Source: Crossaster papposus (taxonomy: Eukaryota > Echinodermata > Asteroidea > Velatida > Solasteridae). Taken from it: 64,000 bases of DNA. The notes beneath the pieces were generated by a model. That model had not been told where the DNA came from. It ran no database searches and saw only the letters and a program-made list of their open reading frames with translations. The DNA lies in contig JBAIAA010000432.1 in assembly GCA_037893245.1 (NCBI GenBank), positions 124,001 to 188,000 of the forward strand. The letters run 5' to 3'. The position numbers were made by a program, and so were the translations under genes. Shown one piece after another: positions 28,581 to 38,905 of this stretch (position 1 is the first letter of the stretch; each line of letters starts with the position of its first letter).

Positions 28581-29197
28581 CGTGTTTAACTGTCATCCGT
28601 TTTTAATTCCGGAAAACTTTGCGTGTATACACATCCTCCAATGCAAACTGGTAACGTGTGCAACATGCATGCGAACATTTGCCCGATTTGCTACTAACGT
28701 TAGTCGCCATCTTTGACTGCGCTCTAGCTTTGCGAGCAGGCTTAACAAACAAAACTACCGGACAAATGCAACTATACTTCCGAAGGCAGTTGCAGTTGAT
28801 GCCAATTACAGGATGTAAAAATGAGCAATCTAATAGAAATATTTTGAACTTAAGTGAAAGAAAAATGCAGATATTTAAATGAAATTGTCAGCAGAGGAAA
28901 ACTACACGAGGACGGAACCGAAGCTACAACATTGAAAAAGGACGCGATCGAAATCCATGTTTGCGCATGTGCAATGCAAGCTATAACGTATACATATAGA
29001 ACACAAAGTTCAGGTTCCCTCACAATGCATGGCGCAACACTGTTCCTTTTGTAACACGAAGTACACGGCATGTGTGCCAGTCACAAAAGGAACTAGCGCC
29101 ATGTACGTATGCTGTATGGAGTTCATGGTATAAACAACATTTGGCGCGGTTTATATTTTTTCGCTCTAAATGCCCAGCTGGTCGGAAGTTACCAGGT

Positions 29198-29402
29198 CAA
29201 ATTGGTGGATCATGATCCACCTTTCCGTTCCCACTTGATCCTGATCCACCAATTCCTGCAATTCGGGGATCTCTATATCCTGCTCGAAAGTAGGATCAAG
29301 ATCCCCCTTTTGGATCTTGATCGCCCTTTTTGCGGTTAGCGTTCCCACTCATCACCAAATTGCCGGATCGGATCCCCCAATTGGAGGATCAAGTGGGAAC
29401 GG
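29198..29402. repeat. GATC-rich palindromic block, probable MITE
   Basis: A perfect 18-base palindrome GGTGGATCATGATCCACC lies near 29204-29221. CGTTCCCACTTGATCC near 29227 is matched inverted by GGATCAAGTGGGAACG near 29387-29402, about 160 bp apart. GGATCAAGATCC and GGATCTTGATC form a further internal stem. The paired ends suggest a small transposon or foldback. Confidence 0.6.
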
Positions 29403-30209
29403 GGTCTGTGACATGCACCCATTCTCACCTTTGTTTGGCCATTTTGGAAGAGCTAGGACATCTTTATCTGATTTATTTGCATCACCTTTGTCGTGGTCAC
29501 TCTCCGACATGTGAAAAACTGCTCCCAGAAAATCAGTTTCCTGTAATATTCACCAGAATGTTAACGAGGTCATGAAAAAGCTTGCGGATCCATTTGTTAA
29601 CCCTAACCTTGCCAAATCCATCAAAATCCTTCCCCTATTTTGGCAGATTTTTTGGGGGGACTTAGTCCTGCAGGCCCGATGTGAATACATTTTAATGGAT
29701 TATGTTGGACTTGGGCCAGGAAGCTTAGCACTGCTGGGGAAATCTGATTGATTGTCCACCAGGGAGTACTCTGCTGTTGTCAGATAAGCCATGAATAGTA
29801 CAGGGTCGTAAAAGAAAGAAGGAAACACTTTTGACAGAGTTTGAGTGCGTATCTGAAGTTGATCAATTAATGCACATCATTATTTTAATTCTAGGAAATA
29901 TTTCTAAAGAACATGGAAAGGAAAAAAATAGTCATAATATACTTAAACTTTGATGATATTAAAGAAACACTTGAAAAAGAAATTGAAGTATAAAACTCCT
30001 TAGTTGAAGTGTATTTTTAATTTTTTTTAAATCAAGCTCTTATAAGCAGGTTTGGCACATGCAATCTTTAACCATATGTACCATATCTCAGAGACGAAAT
30101 ATGCATTTACAATTATTTGTTGTTATCTTTAAAGATCAATAGTTACATTTCTTATAAGAACAAGGAAAGAAAAGGTATATTTTACTTGTGTGGATAAATA
30201 TTTGGTGTA

Positions 30210-31176
30210 CCGTAATTTCCTGCGGTAAAGACGCGGCTTATCTGACTTTCTAGACCACAAAAACATCGCCGCGCCTTATCTTTCAGTGCGCCGTATATGA
30301 TGTCGCTTGAGTTCAAAGTGATGGTCTTTGTGTGAAGAATTCTTTGAACGCCGCAATCTTACTCAATAATGCGGTCAACCAATTAGCCCAACTCTCCGGA
30401 CATTGTGACCGTGTTTCCATTAACAATGCCGCGATGTGTTGATCCCCCTACGACCGTACATGTATGTGATTTAGCACTCGGCAGCGTGCGTAGTCTTGTT
30501 TGCAAGACGTTTTTCGCGATGCGGGGCGCCCTCTAACGTACGCCGTAGACCACGCACGAATTACCGCATCGGCGGCCTACGCGCGCTGCATATACCGCGA
30601 TTAAGATCGTCTTGCAAACAAGACTACAGCGTGCGCTGCATGACGCGTACAACAGCGATAAAAAGCTGGCCCGTACTATGTGGCCTTTTTCTAAACGTTT
30701 TTTCGTCTACGTTCCGGCTTCATGCAATTCACCATCCGAACTACACAGCGCGGAGCATTCACAACGACTGGAAAAAAGACTAGGGGGTGTCGCAATTAGG
30801 GATACCATGCACGCGATCGCTGCATGTGATGTACATGTGCATGCAGTTTATACTGCAGTGATACATGATATGTATCGGCAAACCTCGTGCGATATTGTGA
30901 CTACTGGTTTGAAGTTTTCATACATTGTTTGCGTGCCAGATAAACTCAAGTACTCAGCAAATTCTTGCTTGGAATAGTGGGATCCTTCTAAGGCAACAAA
31001 ATGACCCCTTTGTGGCGATGTACCTACACCGGGTGGCGCCTGGTGTTCTTCTGGGTGCGTTCAAGCATGCGCCTTATTCGGCAGTGCGCTTTATCTGTTG
31101 ACGTTTGAAATTTGTTTGGGTGATTTTAGGGACCTGCGCCTTAACCGCCGTGCGGCTTTACCGCAGGAAATTACGG
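30210..31176. mobile_element. MITE, 967 bp, TA duplication
   Basis: Ends CCGTAATTTCCTGCGGTAAAG and its inverted form, flanked by TA on both sides (30208-30209, 31177-31178). Subterminal GCGCCTTAT and GTGCGC motifs recur near both ends, as in Tc1/mariner-pogo type non-autonomous elements. The internal open frame at 30612-30977 has no recognisable motif. It sits 17 bp from the splice donor of the exon at 31196-31435. Confidence 0.75.
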
Positions 31177-31195
31177 TAATCATGTAGCATAGGAC

Positions 31196-31435
31196 CTGGT
31201 ATTCCGATCGGCCATCAAACCTTGAGAGACCGGTTTACCCATACCGGTTCTATCCAGATCCAACCTGCCTGGACCAGTGCCAGCTAGTAACCCGCCACAA
31301 GGCCCAGCTTGGTCCTGCCCCGGGGTGCCACCCCCGAGGTTGAGGTTGGGCGTCAAGGTTTCCAAGAAGGTGCTTGTTGCAAGTGTGTAGCCTTGTTGGG
31401 TGGGTTTCTTGGCAAATGTGGCATTGAAGATGGGA
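31196..31435 (-). CDS. Candidate host exon, Gly/Pro/Thr-rich
   Basis: The minus-strand acceptor is a strong pyrimidine tract ending TTTTATATCCAG. The donor is CAG then GTCCTA. The 240-bp open stretch starts with one base completing a codon, which fits the two-base end of the 33416-33253 exon upstream. It encodes a low-complexity region (LNLGGGTPGQDQAGPCGG and following). The weak donor and composition make it the least certain of the five exons. Confidence 0.42.
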
Positions 31436-32099
31436 CTGGATATAAAAGGCAACAGAAATACAATGATTGTAAATAAGGGTGCATTCAAGTAGCTCATTCA
31501 GAGCGACTTGGTTTACACTCGGCACAAAAGCAAACACAAATGCGATTTTTGTTAATCACAGGAAATTTTCGGGGTGCGAATTCTCAAAAGTTGAACACAT
31601 TTCAACTCCGACAAATGTTTTCAGCGAATGCTCTGTGACGTCAAATTCGTATCGCTTCCGCATAAAGTATGAACTGGCTTTAGCCACAAGATTTTTGATT
31701 TTAAAGGTAGTATACGCTATTTGCTTCTGTTGTAATAAAAAAAAAGGGGGAAATGGGAATAGCAAATATTGTTACACTCACATTAAAAGTTTGTGTTCAT
31801 AAATGCTGGAACAAAAAAAAAAAAAAATTTGTTCTTGTAGTCTGGTTTCCCACCCAAAAAAAAAAGAGAGAAATTTACAGACATCCGGGAATTATCAGGT
31901 TAAGGAACTAGACTAGTTGGGTTGCACCCATTCGAGGATGTGTAACTAATTGCAAACAAAATGTTGACTATAACTACATTTGATAAAAGTCAAAGTAGTA
32001 TTGGACAATAATTGTCGTTTTTACATAGGTTGCATATTGGTTACGGCAGAGTCTACTTTCTATATACACATCATGCGCTACCGGTAGCCATAGACAGTA
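31436..32099. other. Intronic repeat debris
   Basis: A TTAAAGGTAGTATACGC segment near 31704 resembles the end of the nested MITE at 32690-32980. Poly-A tracts at about 31737 and 31816 suggest retroposed or slipped DNA. No gene seen. Confidence 0.4.
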
Positions 32100-32106
32100 A
32101 CCTATA

Positions 32107-33230
32107 ACGTCCGTCGATATCGCCGATGTCACTTTTTTAATAATATCAAAATATCGACATTTCGATATATCGACAATTTTGATGTATCTACATTTCGATA
32201 TATCGACAATTTTGATGTATCTAAATTTTGATGTTCCTAAATGATATCGAAAACACTGAAAGAGTGTCAGATTATCCAGAAAATCTCAGGGCTTTAGTAT
32301 ATTAGAAAAGCTGCCGTCTTTATTTGTAGCTTAGAACATTTGAGTAGGCCTATTAAATAAAATACGTTCGACGACCAACTGCGGTTGTGAAGTTGTTCTT
32401 TGTGTTTCACCCGCCCCGCCGCTATAGTTCACAATCACTTGCGCAGTGAAATCTCAAAAGAAACCGGCCATGCCGCCCCAGCCATGCGCCTATCGGTTGT
32501 TTGGGACGTAACCCTCCCTTGTTCTGATAACATTTTGGGGTGGCCAATCACGAGTTGGGAATTGCGAGGAGCGTTCTCTGCACCCTGCTATTGGCCTAGC
32601 AAGCCAGTCTGGATTCCAAGACCGAGCTGTTCGTTAATTTGTTCCGGGGCGCGCTGTCTGTTATCTGGGCTTATTGAGGGCGCCCTTATAATTAAAGGTA
32701 TAGTATACACCATTTGCAGATATCGAAAATATTTATTACCGAATTATTAGGAAAAATCTTACTCAATTGAAAGTAAATAATGATTCTAGGCATCCAGCAA
32801 AATGATGGCGCTAGATATCCTGTAATTATTCCGAAAAATATAATTTTCTTTTAAAAAAATCACGATCGCCGTCCGGCTAAAAACCGGTTAAAAACAAATG
32901 CTGTTTTTCTCAATTTTCTCGGCATCCATGATTGTAAAACTTCGGACAGGTCAGTTAAATGATATTTACTACCTTTAAGGGCGCCCTCAATAAACCATAA
33001 ACACGCGGGCTGGCGCAATTTGATATTGTTCGGACCATGCGCGGAGGATCAAGCCGAAAACCTGTATGCAACGTACCTATTAAACTGTCGGTCTTTAGTA
33101 TATTTAGCGCTGTTTTTAGGCTTCATCTTGTACACGGGAAATAATTGATATATCGAGGTATACTCGATATTGAATTTCCGATATATCGATTATTATTAAA
33201 AAAATGACATCGACGGACGATAATAGACAG
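32107..33230. mobile_element. MITE of about 1.1 kb with a nested insertion
   Basis: ACGTCCGTCGAT followed by GTCACTTTTTTAATAAT on the left is matched inverted by ATTATTAAAAAAATGACATC and GACGGACGATAAT on the right. The left arm carries a 9-bp tandem addition. Both arms continue with CGATATATCGA palindromic steps. A second element sits inside (32671-32993). The right end lies about 20 bp from the donor of the exon at 33253-33416. Confidence 0.65.
32671..32993. mobile_element. Nested MITE with GGGCGCCC arms
   Basis: TTATTGAGGGCGCCC on the left is matched by its inverse on the right. Just inside, TTAAAGGTATAGTA is roughly inverted as TTTACTACCTTTAA. Either this is one element or an inner element split a pre-existing palindrome. 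Confidence 0.6.
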
Positions 33231-33252
33231 GTGATTCAGGACACAGCCATAC

Positions 33253-33416
33253 CTATTAGACCATTCTTCTCTGTCATCTCTCCAGGGTGGGTTCTCTGTC
33301 TTAGTTAGGAGCGGGTTCAGCACTCTATCTGGACCACGTTTCTGTATCATTGAGGAGGCTAAGATGGTGTGGTTGGCTAAGGCGTGGTAGCTGGCGGAAT
33401 GCTCCATAAACTCATC
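33253..33416 (-). CDS. Candidate host exon
   Basis: The minus-strand acceptor GCAAATGTAG precedes GATGAG, and the donor is AATAG then GTATGG. The 164-bp open stretch starts in phase 0, compatible with the phase-0 end of the 35468-35352 exon. It ends with two bases of a codon, compatible with the next exon at 31435. It encodes EHSASYHALANHTILASSM and NPPWRDDREEW, well-formed protein sequence of unknown family. Confidence 0.58.
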
Positions 33417-33639
33417 CTACATTTGCACGAAGGAAATTACAAGAGAATGCTGTAAATCTAAGCACACATACTTCTTTTCATTTTCGAAAAGGTTTAGAGC
33501 TGTGCATTTAAAGTTTTTCCAACTCAGTTTATAAACCTGCACATTTTGTTTTATTCCAAATTGTATACATCTATTATCTAGTAATGGTCAAGAAGGTTAC
33601 AGACTCACAGTTTTTGGATCAAAGACATTTGAACAAAGA

Positions 33640-33718
33640 AATTGACTGGAGCGGGGCTTGAACCAACATCCCGATTGCCATTACGGTGCCCTACCAACTG
33701 AGCTATCCGGCGCTATGT
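33640..33718 (-). repeat. tRNA-derived SINE head
   Basis: On the minus strand, GGATAGCTCAGTTGGTAGGG gives an A box and GTTGGTTCAAGCCCCG a B box, ending CTCCAGTCAATTTC. The acceptor arms do not pair, so it is not a functional tRNA. Confidence 0.6.
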
Positions 33719-33874
33719 TGTTGGTTACCCAAATATGTCAATATTTTTGTTCAGGGGTGCTAGTCTGAAGCCATCAAATCGAAATTTCCACGCCAAAGGC
33801 ACGATACTAGCAACAATTTTGAAACAATGTTAAAACAACAGGTTAAAAATGGGGAAAAGCAAGATGGTAAAGTA

Positions 33875-34559
33875 GCTGTCCTATGGCGCCGGCTAAGCCT
33901 ACCGTGGGGCGTTGCGCGATCGGTGAACACGGTGGGGGCCCGTTAGTGGCCGGCAAGACACGGCAAAAGTTTTGGGCATGCCCAAAACTTTCGCCGTGTG
34001 CCACCGCTTGTACCACACGGCGAGAACCCGGTAAAAGGATAGTGGGCCGGTACGAGGCCGTTATGGACCCGTTTTTTGGGGCGGTGAAAACGATGACGAC
34101 GGTGATGACGTGTCATATTTTGTCCAACGGGTTGTCACCGTGTTCATACCGGGTTCTCGCAGGGCTCTCGCCGTTTGCTCAACGTTGACCCACCACCTCA
34201 TACCGGCTACATACTGACCCCTCACCGGTCTATTAACTTTCAACCGCTCTCTTACCGACCTACTTCGTCCTCTTACCGTTCTACTGTCCTCATAAAGTCT
34301 CCATACCGGCCTGTTGCCGTGTGGTTTACATCGCACCCGTTCAGAAACCGTTCCAGACACAGTGACACTAGTGACACTAGCTGGTACGAGGACGTTGTAT
34401 GTGGTAAGAACCCGGTAAGGAGACGAAATGGAAACGTTGAGGACACGGTGGACAAATTTAACAAAAATATAATCTTTGCGGCCGGAGAGATTTACACCGC
34501 TTGTCATTTAAATCAAACGGTAAGGGCCCGTTGGGCTTAGCCGGCGCCATGGGACAGCA
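33875..34559. mobile_element. MITE, about 685 bp, with internal 40-bp palindrome
   Basis: GCTGTCCTATGGCGCCGGCT and AAGCC at the left match inverted GGCTTAGCCGGCGCCATGGG and ACAGC at the right. A palindrome at 33959-33998 centred on TTTTGGGCATGCCCAAAA has one mismatch over 40 bases. CCGGTA/TACCGG motifs recur throughout, suggesting subterminal binding sites. Confidence 0.75.
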
Positions 34560-34624
34560 CCATTAGGCTTTTTGTTTATACATTTCAAATAAGCCACTAA
34601 GAAAAATTGACTAAGAAATTTTAT

Positions 34625-34800
34625 ATAGAATTGAACACATAAATTGACTGGAGCTCGACTTGAACCTGTGGCATTTACGGGTTGATGGCTGTTGACCAGC
34701 ATCCCCTGATGAACAAATATATTGATAAATATAGGGAGCCACCGACACAAGGCTATAAAACTCAGTTGGTAGAGCACCGAAATGGTAATCCGGACTACAT
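34625..34800. repeat. Two SINE fragments head to head
   Basis: Minus-strand AAATTGACTGGAGC... with CTTGAACC lies near 34635-34665. Plus-strand ACTCAGTTGGTAGAGCACCG then AATGGTAATCC lies near 34758-34790. Both resemble the SINE family at 27813 and 33640. Confidence 0.5.
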
Positions 34801-34814
34801 TATCATACACTATT

Positions 34815-35005
34815 AGTGATCAGTTGGAAACGTCTTCATAATCTCTCTGTATACTTCATTAATCTTTTGATTAAAGTTACTTTCTATTTTCTGGTTGTAG
34901 AGGCGGGGAATAGTTTAGGAGGGAGCGGTCAGTGAGATAACTACCTGGTCATAGGCCAAGTGGTCAGTTGGTAATGTCTTCATAATCTCTCTAAGTAAAG
35001 CCTGT
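34815..35005 (-). pseudogene. Two partial duplicates of the 35352-35468 exon
   Basis: About 34940-34995 repeats the 3' part of the exon, including its GGTAGTTATCTCACTGACC donor and intron edge. About 34815-34892 repeats its middle, with TATACAGAGAGATTATGAAG, followed by changes that introduce a stop. Neither copy is complete. Confidence 0.7.
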
Positions 35006-35009
35006 CACG

Positions 35010-35262
35010 AGCCAATGTGGCTCATCAGGCTGGTGTTTAACTCGTTTCTCTAGCATAAAATAACTGAGAATATTCCCCCCTCCCAGGATGGGATGCTGGT
35101 CCATCGCAGGTTACTCCCCAGCGAATGTCTGTACCCATGGGTGGAAAGAGGCAAGTGGGGTGAAGTGGCGTGCCCAAGGACACAACATAAGGCCAGCAGC
35201 TGGATTCGAACCCCGACCCTCTGATCGTGAATCACAAACATAAACCACTGGGCCCCAAAGGT
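35010..35262 (-). repeat. tRNA-derived SINE, minus strand
   Basis: On the minus strand it starts GGCCCAGTGGTTTATG (A-box-like), then GGGGTTCGAATCC (B box), CTTGGGCACGCC and GATGGACCAGCATCCCATCC. It separates the exon at 35352-35468 from its partial duplicates. Confidence 0.65.
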
Positions 35263-35351
35263 TAAATGTCCAGTTCATGGGTGTGGTGGTTTGGGTGGGG
35301 TAGTGCATGGCGAGGCAAAGTTTAGAAGGCAGGGGTCAGTGAGATAACTAC

Positions 35352-35468
35352 CTGATCATAAGCTAAGTGGTCAGTAGGCAATGTCTTCATTATCTCTCTG
35401 TATACTTTGTTAATCTCTTGACCACGGAACAAGTTACTGTCCAGTTTCTTGATAGTGTTGCCACTGAC
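35352..35468 (-). CDS. Candidate host exon
   Basis: The minus-strand acceptor TTGCTTTTATAG and donor CAG then GTAGTT enclose 117 bp, exactly 39 codons in phase 0-0. It encodes GNTIKKLDSNLFRGQEINK and MKTLPTDHLAYDQ. The presence of decayed copies next to it shows this segment has been duplicated. The protein family is not recognised. Confidence 0.6.
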
Positions 35469-35624
35469 CTATAAAAGCAAACAAATTCAAATGGTCGATT
35501 CTAAGTTGGTTTATCTACAATGAGCCTTTATACTAAGAAGTCTTTTGCATAACACTAGAAATATAATGTTGCAAATACATACATGTACGTCTGTAACAAG
35601 TACAATATCTTAACCAGTTCACGC

Positions 35625-35790
35625 AAGGATTATTTTGACATTGATTAGGCCCAAGCGCGGGATTGTTTTTCACGAACCTTGATCCGAGTCAGGTTTAGGC
35701 CGGCATCTGTGGGTAGCACACCCTGATATTTCTGGCCTTGCTCGCTGCGAGCCGGTCGCTGACAGATATTTATGGCCTTGCTCTGCTTGA
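35625..35790. repeat. Dispersed repeat, copy B
   Basis: Relative of 28430-28580, sharing TTATTTTGACATTGA, ACCTTGATCCGAG, GGCATCTGTGGGTAGCA and CTGACAGATATTT. It overlaps the C-terminal part of the 35645-36328 open frame. Confidence 0.75.
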
Positions 35791-36328
35791 ATTCAGGAAC
35801 AAATTTGGATGTAGACACGTTTTTATATAATACGAACTGGTTAAGAGAAATGTTTACAAATTGTTTAGGAGCAAGTGACATTTGTTTAATTTCTGTCCAT
35901 TCTCTTTTGTACCACTTTGTGGTGGTATTTATAGCAAAAATTATGTTTACACATCCGATAGAAATTTGATTTTCAAGAACAGAACTGATTCTCCATTGGT
36001 TAGTCCATAAATAAGGGGGTCTAAAAGGGGGTCTAAAATTGTGATATTTGTTGATGTCCCGGTCACACATGACCAAGTAATTTACCATGCAAGTGTCGCT
36101 GAAATTGACTTCAAAGTTTTTGCTATAGGTACTTTGTTTTATGTAATTACCCTGATATAAAAGGCGCCAAGGAATGTGTGCTGAATTAAAAAAACAAATT
36201 CCTATGTCTGATGTAACATGGACATGGAAAATTGAACCCCTAATTTTGTCACCGTCCCCACGAAGTAACACAAATGTCACGTGATACAACCCACTTCTGG
36301 CATTTTCACAAAGTAATGCAAAGCCCAT
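35645..36328 (-). CDS. Unexplained 227-aa open frame
   Basis: The longest frame in the 27-40 kb region. The N-terminal two thirds encode a protein without recognised motif (FHVHVTSDIGICFFNSAHI and following), and the last quarter is a dispersed repeat. The first 80 bp recur inverted at about 37325-37405. It could be an exon or transposon relic. I am not confident it is expressed. Confidence 0.3.
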   Translation of the reverse strand: MGFALLCENARSGLYHVTFVLLRGDGDKIRGSIFHVHVTSDIGICFFNSAHIPWRLLYQGNYIKQSTYSKNFEVNFSDTCMVNYLVMCDRDINKYHNFRPPFRPPYLWTNQWRISSVLENQISIGCVNIIFAINTTTKWYKREWTEIKQMSLAPKQFVNISLNQFVLYKNVSTSKFVPEFKQSKAINICQRPARSEQGQKYQGVLPTDAGLNLTRIKVREKQSRAWA

Positions 36329-37405
36329 AGCTAATACACACGGATAGCATCACTTTGTGAAAACTCTATTCGTGTGTATTGTGGCGGGAACTCCCCGGGC
36401 CAACCTAAGGCTGTTAGGATAAGTCGGACACCTATTAAAGCCACGACAATCTTCCCAACCTAAGGCTCTTCCCTAAAAGGCTAAGGGTGCAGGTCCGTTT
36501 TGGAGGAAATATACCGCCGATTATGATGATTGCGATTACTCTCTGTTAATTACACTATAACCTGTAACAAAGACTCCTTGACAACTGGATTGACGGTACA
36601 ATGAACAATAAAGATGATTTATTCATAACAATCAAGAAATGCACAGTAATTGGAAATTAAGTGGGCTGTTTAAATACTAGGGTCCTCAGCAGCAATGCAC
36701 AATAACTGCAGTGTTCAGAACGCAAAAGCCATCATGAACATTACACAAGCGAAGTCAGCATCAAGCGCCTAGTCAGCATTACGTGCCTATAGTCAGCATT
36801 ACGTGCCTATAGTCAGCATTACATGCCTAGTCAGCATTACATGCCTAGTCAGCATTACATGCCCCAGTAAGCTGTGTACAACCAGTACAGCTTTGCACCT
36901 GCTACGTATTAACCATGCCAGTTTGCGTCAGCTATGTACAGCTAGCTGTCTCAGCTTTGTACCACCAACACATTAACCATGCAGGCTTGCGTAAACAATG
37001 TACAGGTATATCGCTTTGTACCGATTCGCATAAGCATTTCACAAAACGCAGCACCAGTTACCTACGTCTTATCTGTCGTGCAGCTCTCGAACAACTATAA
37101 CAATGAATATTACGTGTCTACCACCCAGGTAAACACGCACACCATGTAAAACACATACATGTACTTAAGCATATGGGCTTTGTTACCCAATCGCGTGCAT
37201 TCACGCAGCGAGTCACTGAGCGGTAAGCTCCGCCCAGCCAGCGCGCGCAACTACAGGTCTTGTCCGCCCGTGGTTACAGTTCGTGGTTACTGGCACTAAG
37301 TCCTTGCACTTTCTGTCACAGTATTAACTATGGGCTTTGAGTTACATTGCGAAAATGCCAGAAGTGGGTCGCGCGTATCACGTGACATTTGTGTTTACTT
37401 CGTAG
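36245..37405. repeat. 80-bp inverted repeat pair about 1 kb apart
   Basis: Arms at about 36245-36330 and 37325-37405 share AAAATGCCAGAAGTGGGT, TATCACGTGACATTTGTG and TATGGGCTTTG in opposite orientation with a few differences. They may bound an unrecognised element. Confidence 0.6.
36752..36863 (+). repeat. Minisatellite, 18-20 bp unit
   Basis: Six copies of AGTCAGCATTACGTGCCTAT and variants (ACATGCCT). Immediately downstream, about 36895-37020 holds two diverged copies of a roughly 68-bp segment containing ATTAACCATGC and TGTACAG. Confidence 0.85.
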
Positions 37406-37969
37406 ACCGAGCCTATTCTCTGAAAAACAACTCATGTCATCGTTGAGTTCATTGAAGACGGTGGTGTTGAGTTTCAGTGTGATAGATGACAAGCTGACAC
37501 GCTCCGACACACGCACATCAGAGGTACATGTACGTACAACTGGTCTGTTAGGCATTCTAGTGGTGACGGTGGCAGGCTGAGGGTGGGTGGGCTCACAAAT
37601 CTCAATACTGTGGGGGTTTTTTAGGTAGGAGAAATCAGAGACTTCAAAATCCAGTTACCCTAAATGTTTTTAAGCTCATAATCATGCCAAGTTTTCCAAC
37701 AAAAAGTGATGATGAGGTGCAGCATGAAATGTCCTCCCATTACGCAATATTCACGGGTCGGCCATCTTAAATTAAAAGTGAAGTAAAATCTTCCTTTTTG
37801 GAGCTTAAAAATAATGAAATAAAGTTAATTACAAATTAATACCAGTCAGCTCTAATGAATAATTAGTCTGGTACCATCTAATTCAACAGTTTACATAGCC
37901 TTCATTTTGTCGCAATGTTAAATGTTGCAATGTTGAAATAGTATGCAATGGTTGAGCGACTTTTGAAAC
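37406..37969. other. Intergenic or intronic, no gene recognised
   Basis: Only short frames without motifs. AT-rich from 37640. Confidence 0.5.
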
Positions 37970-38455
37970 GATTAGCGCGATAAGGCGCACGACTTTGTCG
38001 AAGCAAAAATTTAAATGAAATACACCACCGCTGTCAGTGCAAAACTGAATCATTATCCCCGCGTGCAGTTGTTGAAAGCATAACGGAGCATGAATGAAAA
38101 AACACTGCTAAAGAGCAATGGTATTAGGACACAGCCCTGTTTAGTGCCGTTGGTAACAGGAAATGGGCTAGATGGACGTAGAGCCGCAACCTCACACGGG
38201 CAACCATACCATCGTGGAAGAATCTGATGATGTTAATTATCTTGGATGGGCAGCCAGCCCTGTACAGAAGCTTCCACAGACCTTCCTGGCTGACCGGTCG
38301 ATGAAGACAATGAAGAGGTCAGGATGTTGTTCTCTGCACTTTTCCTGGAGTTGTTGACCCGAAAACATCATGCCAACTGTGCCACGCGAGGCACAAAAGC
38401 ACATTGACTTTTTGGGATGACTGTAGCCGGTTGAGGATGAGACGAGATAGTATAT
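37970..38455 (-). pseudogene. Reverse transcriptase fragment of a LINE
   Basis: Broken minus-strand frames read QQLQEKCREQHPDLFIVFID, then in other frames a HDGMVARVRL-like segment, NGTKQGCV and a FMLRYAFNNC-like segment. These belong to the palm of a CR1-like reverse transcriptase. It matches the type of element decayed at 18517-20860 but covers a later part of the gene. Confidence 0.6.
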
Positions 38456-38631
38456 CTTCCCCTTTATTCTGGTTCAAGTGGGCTTGCAATAAACACGGTG
38501 CGTCTTCATGTTTAGCTCAAGGGATATGGCAGCAATTATCAATCCTACCTAGCTTTCTATCTTCATAACCATTATACAGCGAGTCATTTGCACACAGACA
38601 CCATCATCACACCTCCTGATTGATAACGTAC

Positions 38632-38732
38632 CGTTCATTTCTCTCTTGGATGGCCCGTTTCTCTTCTATCATCTTCAGCTGTTTCTTTAACTCTTCCCTC
38701 CCTGTCTCTACTCTGTCCATAAGAGATATTGC
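38632..38732 (-). CDS. Candidate host exon, coiled-coil
   Basis: The minus-strand acceptor TATTTCTCTGCAG and donor CG then GTACGT enclose 101 bp open in phase 0, ending with two bases of a codon. It encodes LMDRVETGREELKKQLKMIE and EEKRAIQERNER, a highly charged helix. The next candidate exon starts in phase 0, so another exon must lie between if they belong to one gene. Confidence 0.52.
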
Positions 38733-38817
38733 CTGCAGAGAAATACACTTAATAATAACTGCTCAGGCATGCAAAAAGATACAATAGTATTACAAGTCCT
38801 TCATTTATAAAACAAAA

Positions 38818-38905
38818 ATGAGGAGAGCTTAAAATTGCTCTCCTTAAATCCTGATGTTGATTTAAGAAGAGCTATTTGATCTCCTCAAATAGAAAGAAAA
38901 GAAAA
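38818..38905. repeat. Cluster of short hairpins
   Basis: AGGAGAGC with GCTCTCCT, and CTATTTGA with TCAAATAG, form adjacent stems within 90 bp. Probably a foldback remnant. Confidence 0.6.

Larger units (their letters stand above)
28141..30209. other. Intergenic or intronic, no gene recognised
   Basis: Contains a dispersed repeat at about 28430-28580 and a GATC-rich palindromic block at about 29198-29402. The remainder has only short frames without motifs. Confidence 0.5.

Noticed and set aside
30612..30977. 121-aa frame inside the 967-bp MITE
   Set aside because: No recognisable transposase motif, irregular composition, in an element that looks non-autonomous.
33640..33718. A functional tRNA gene on the minus strand
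   Set aside because: A and B boxes are present but acceptor and T arms do not pair, and related degenerate copies with the same tail exist at 27813 and 34625. It is a SINE.
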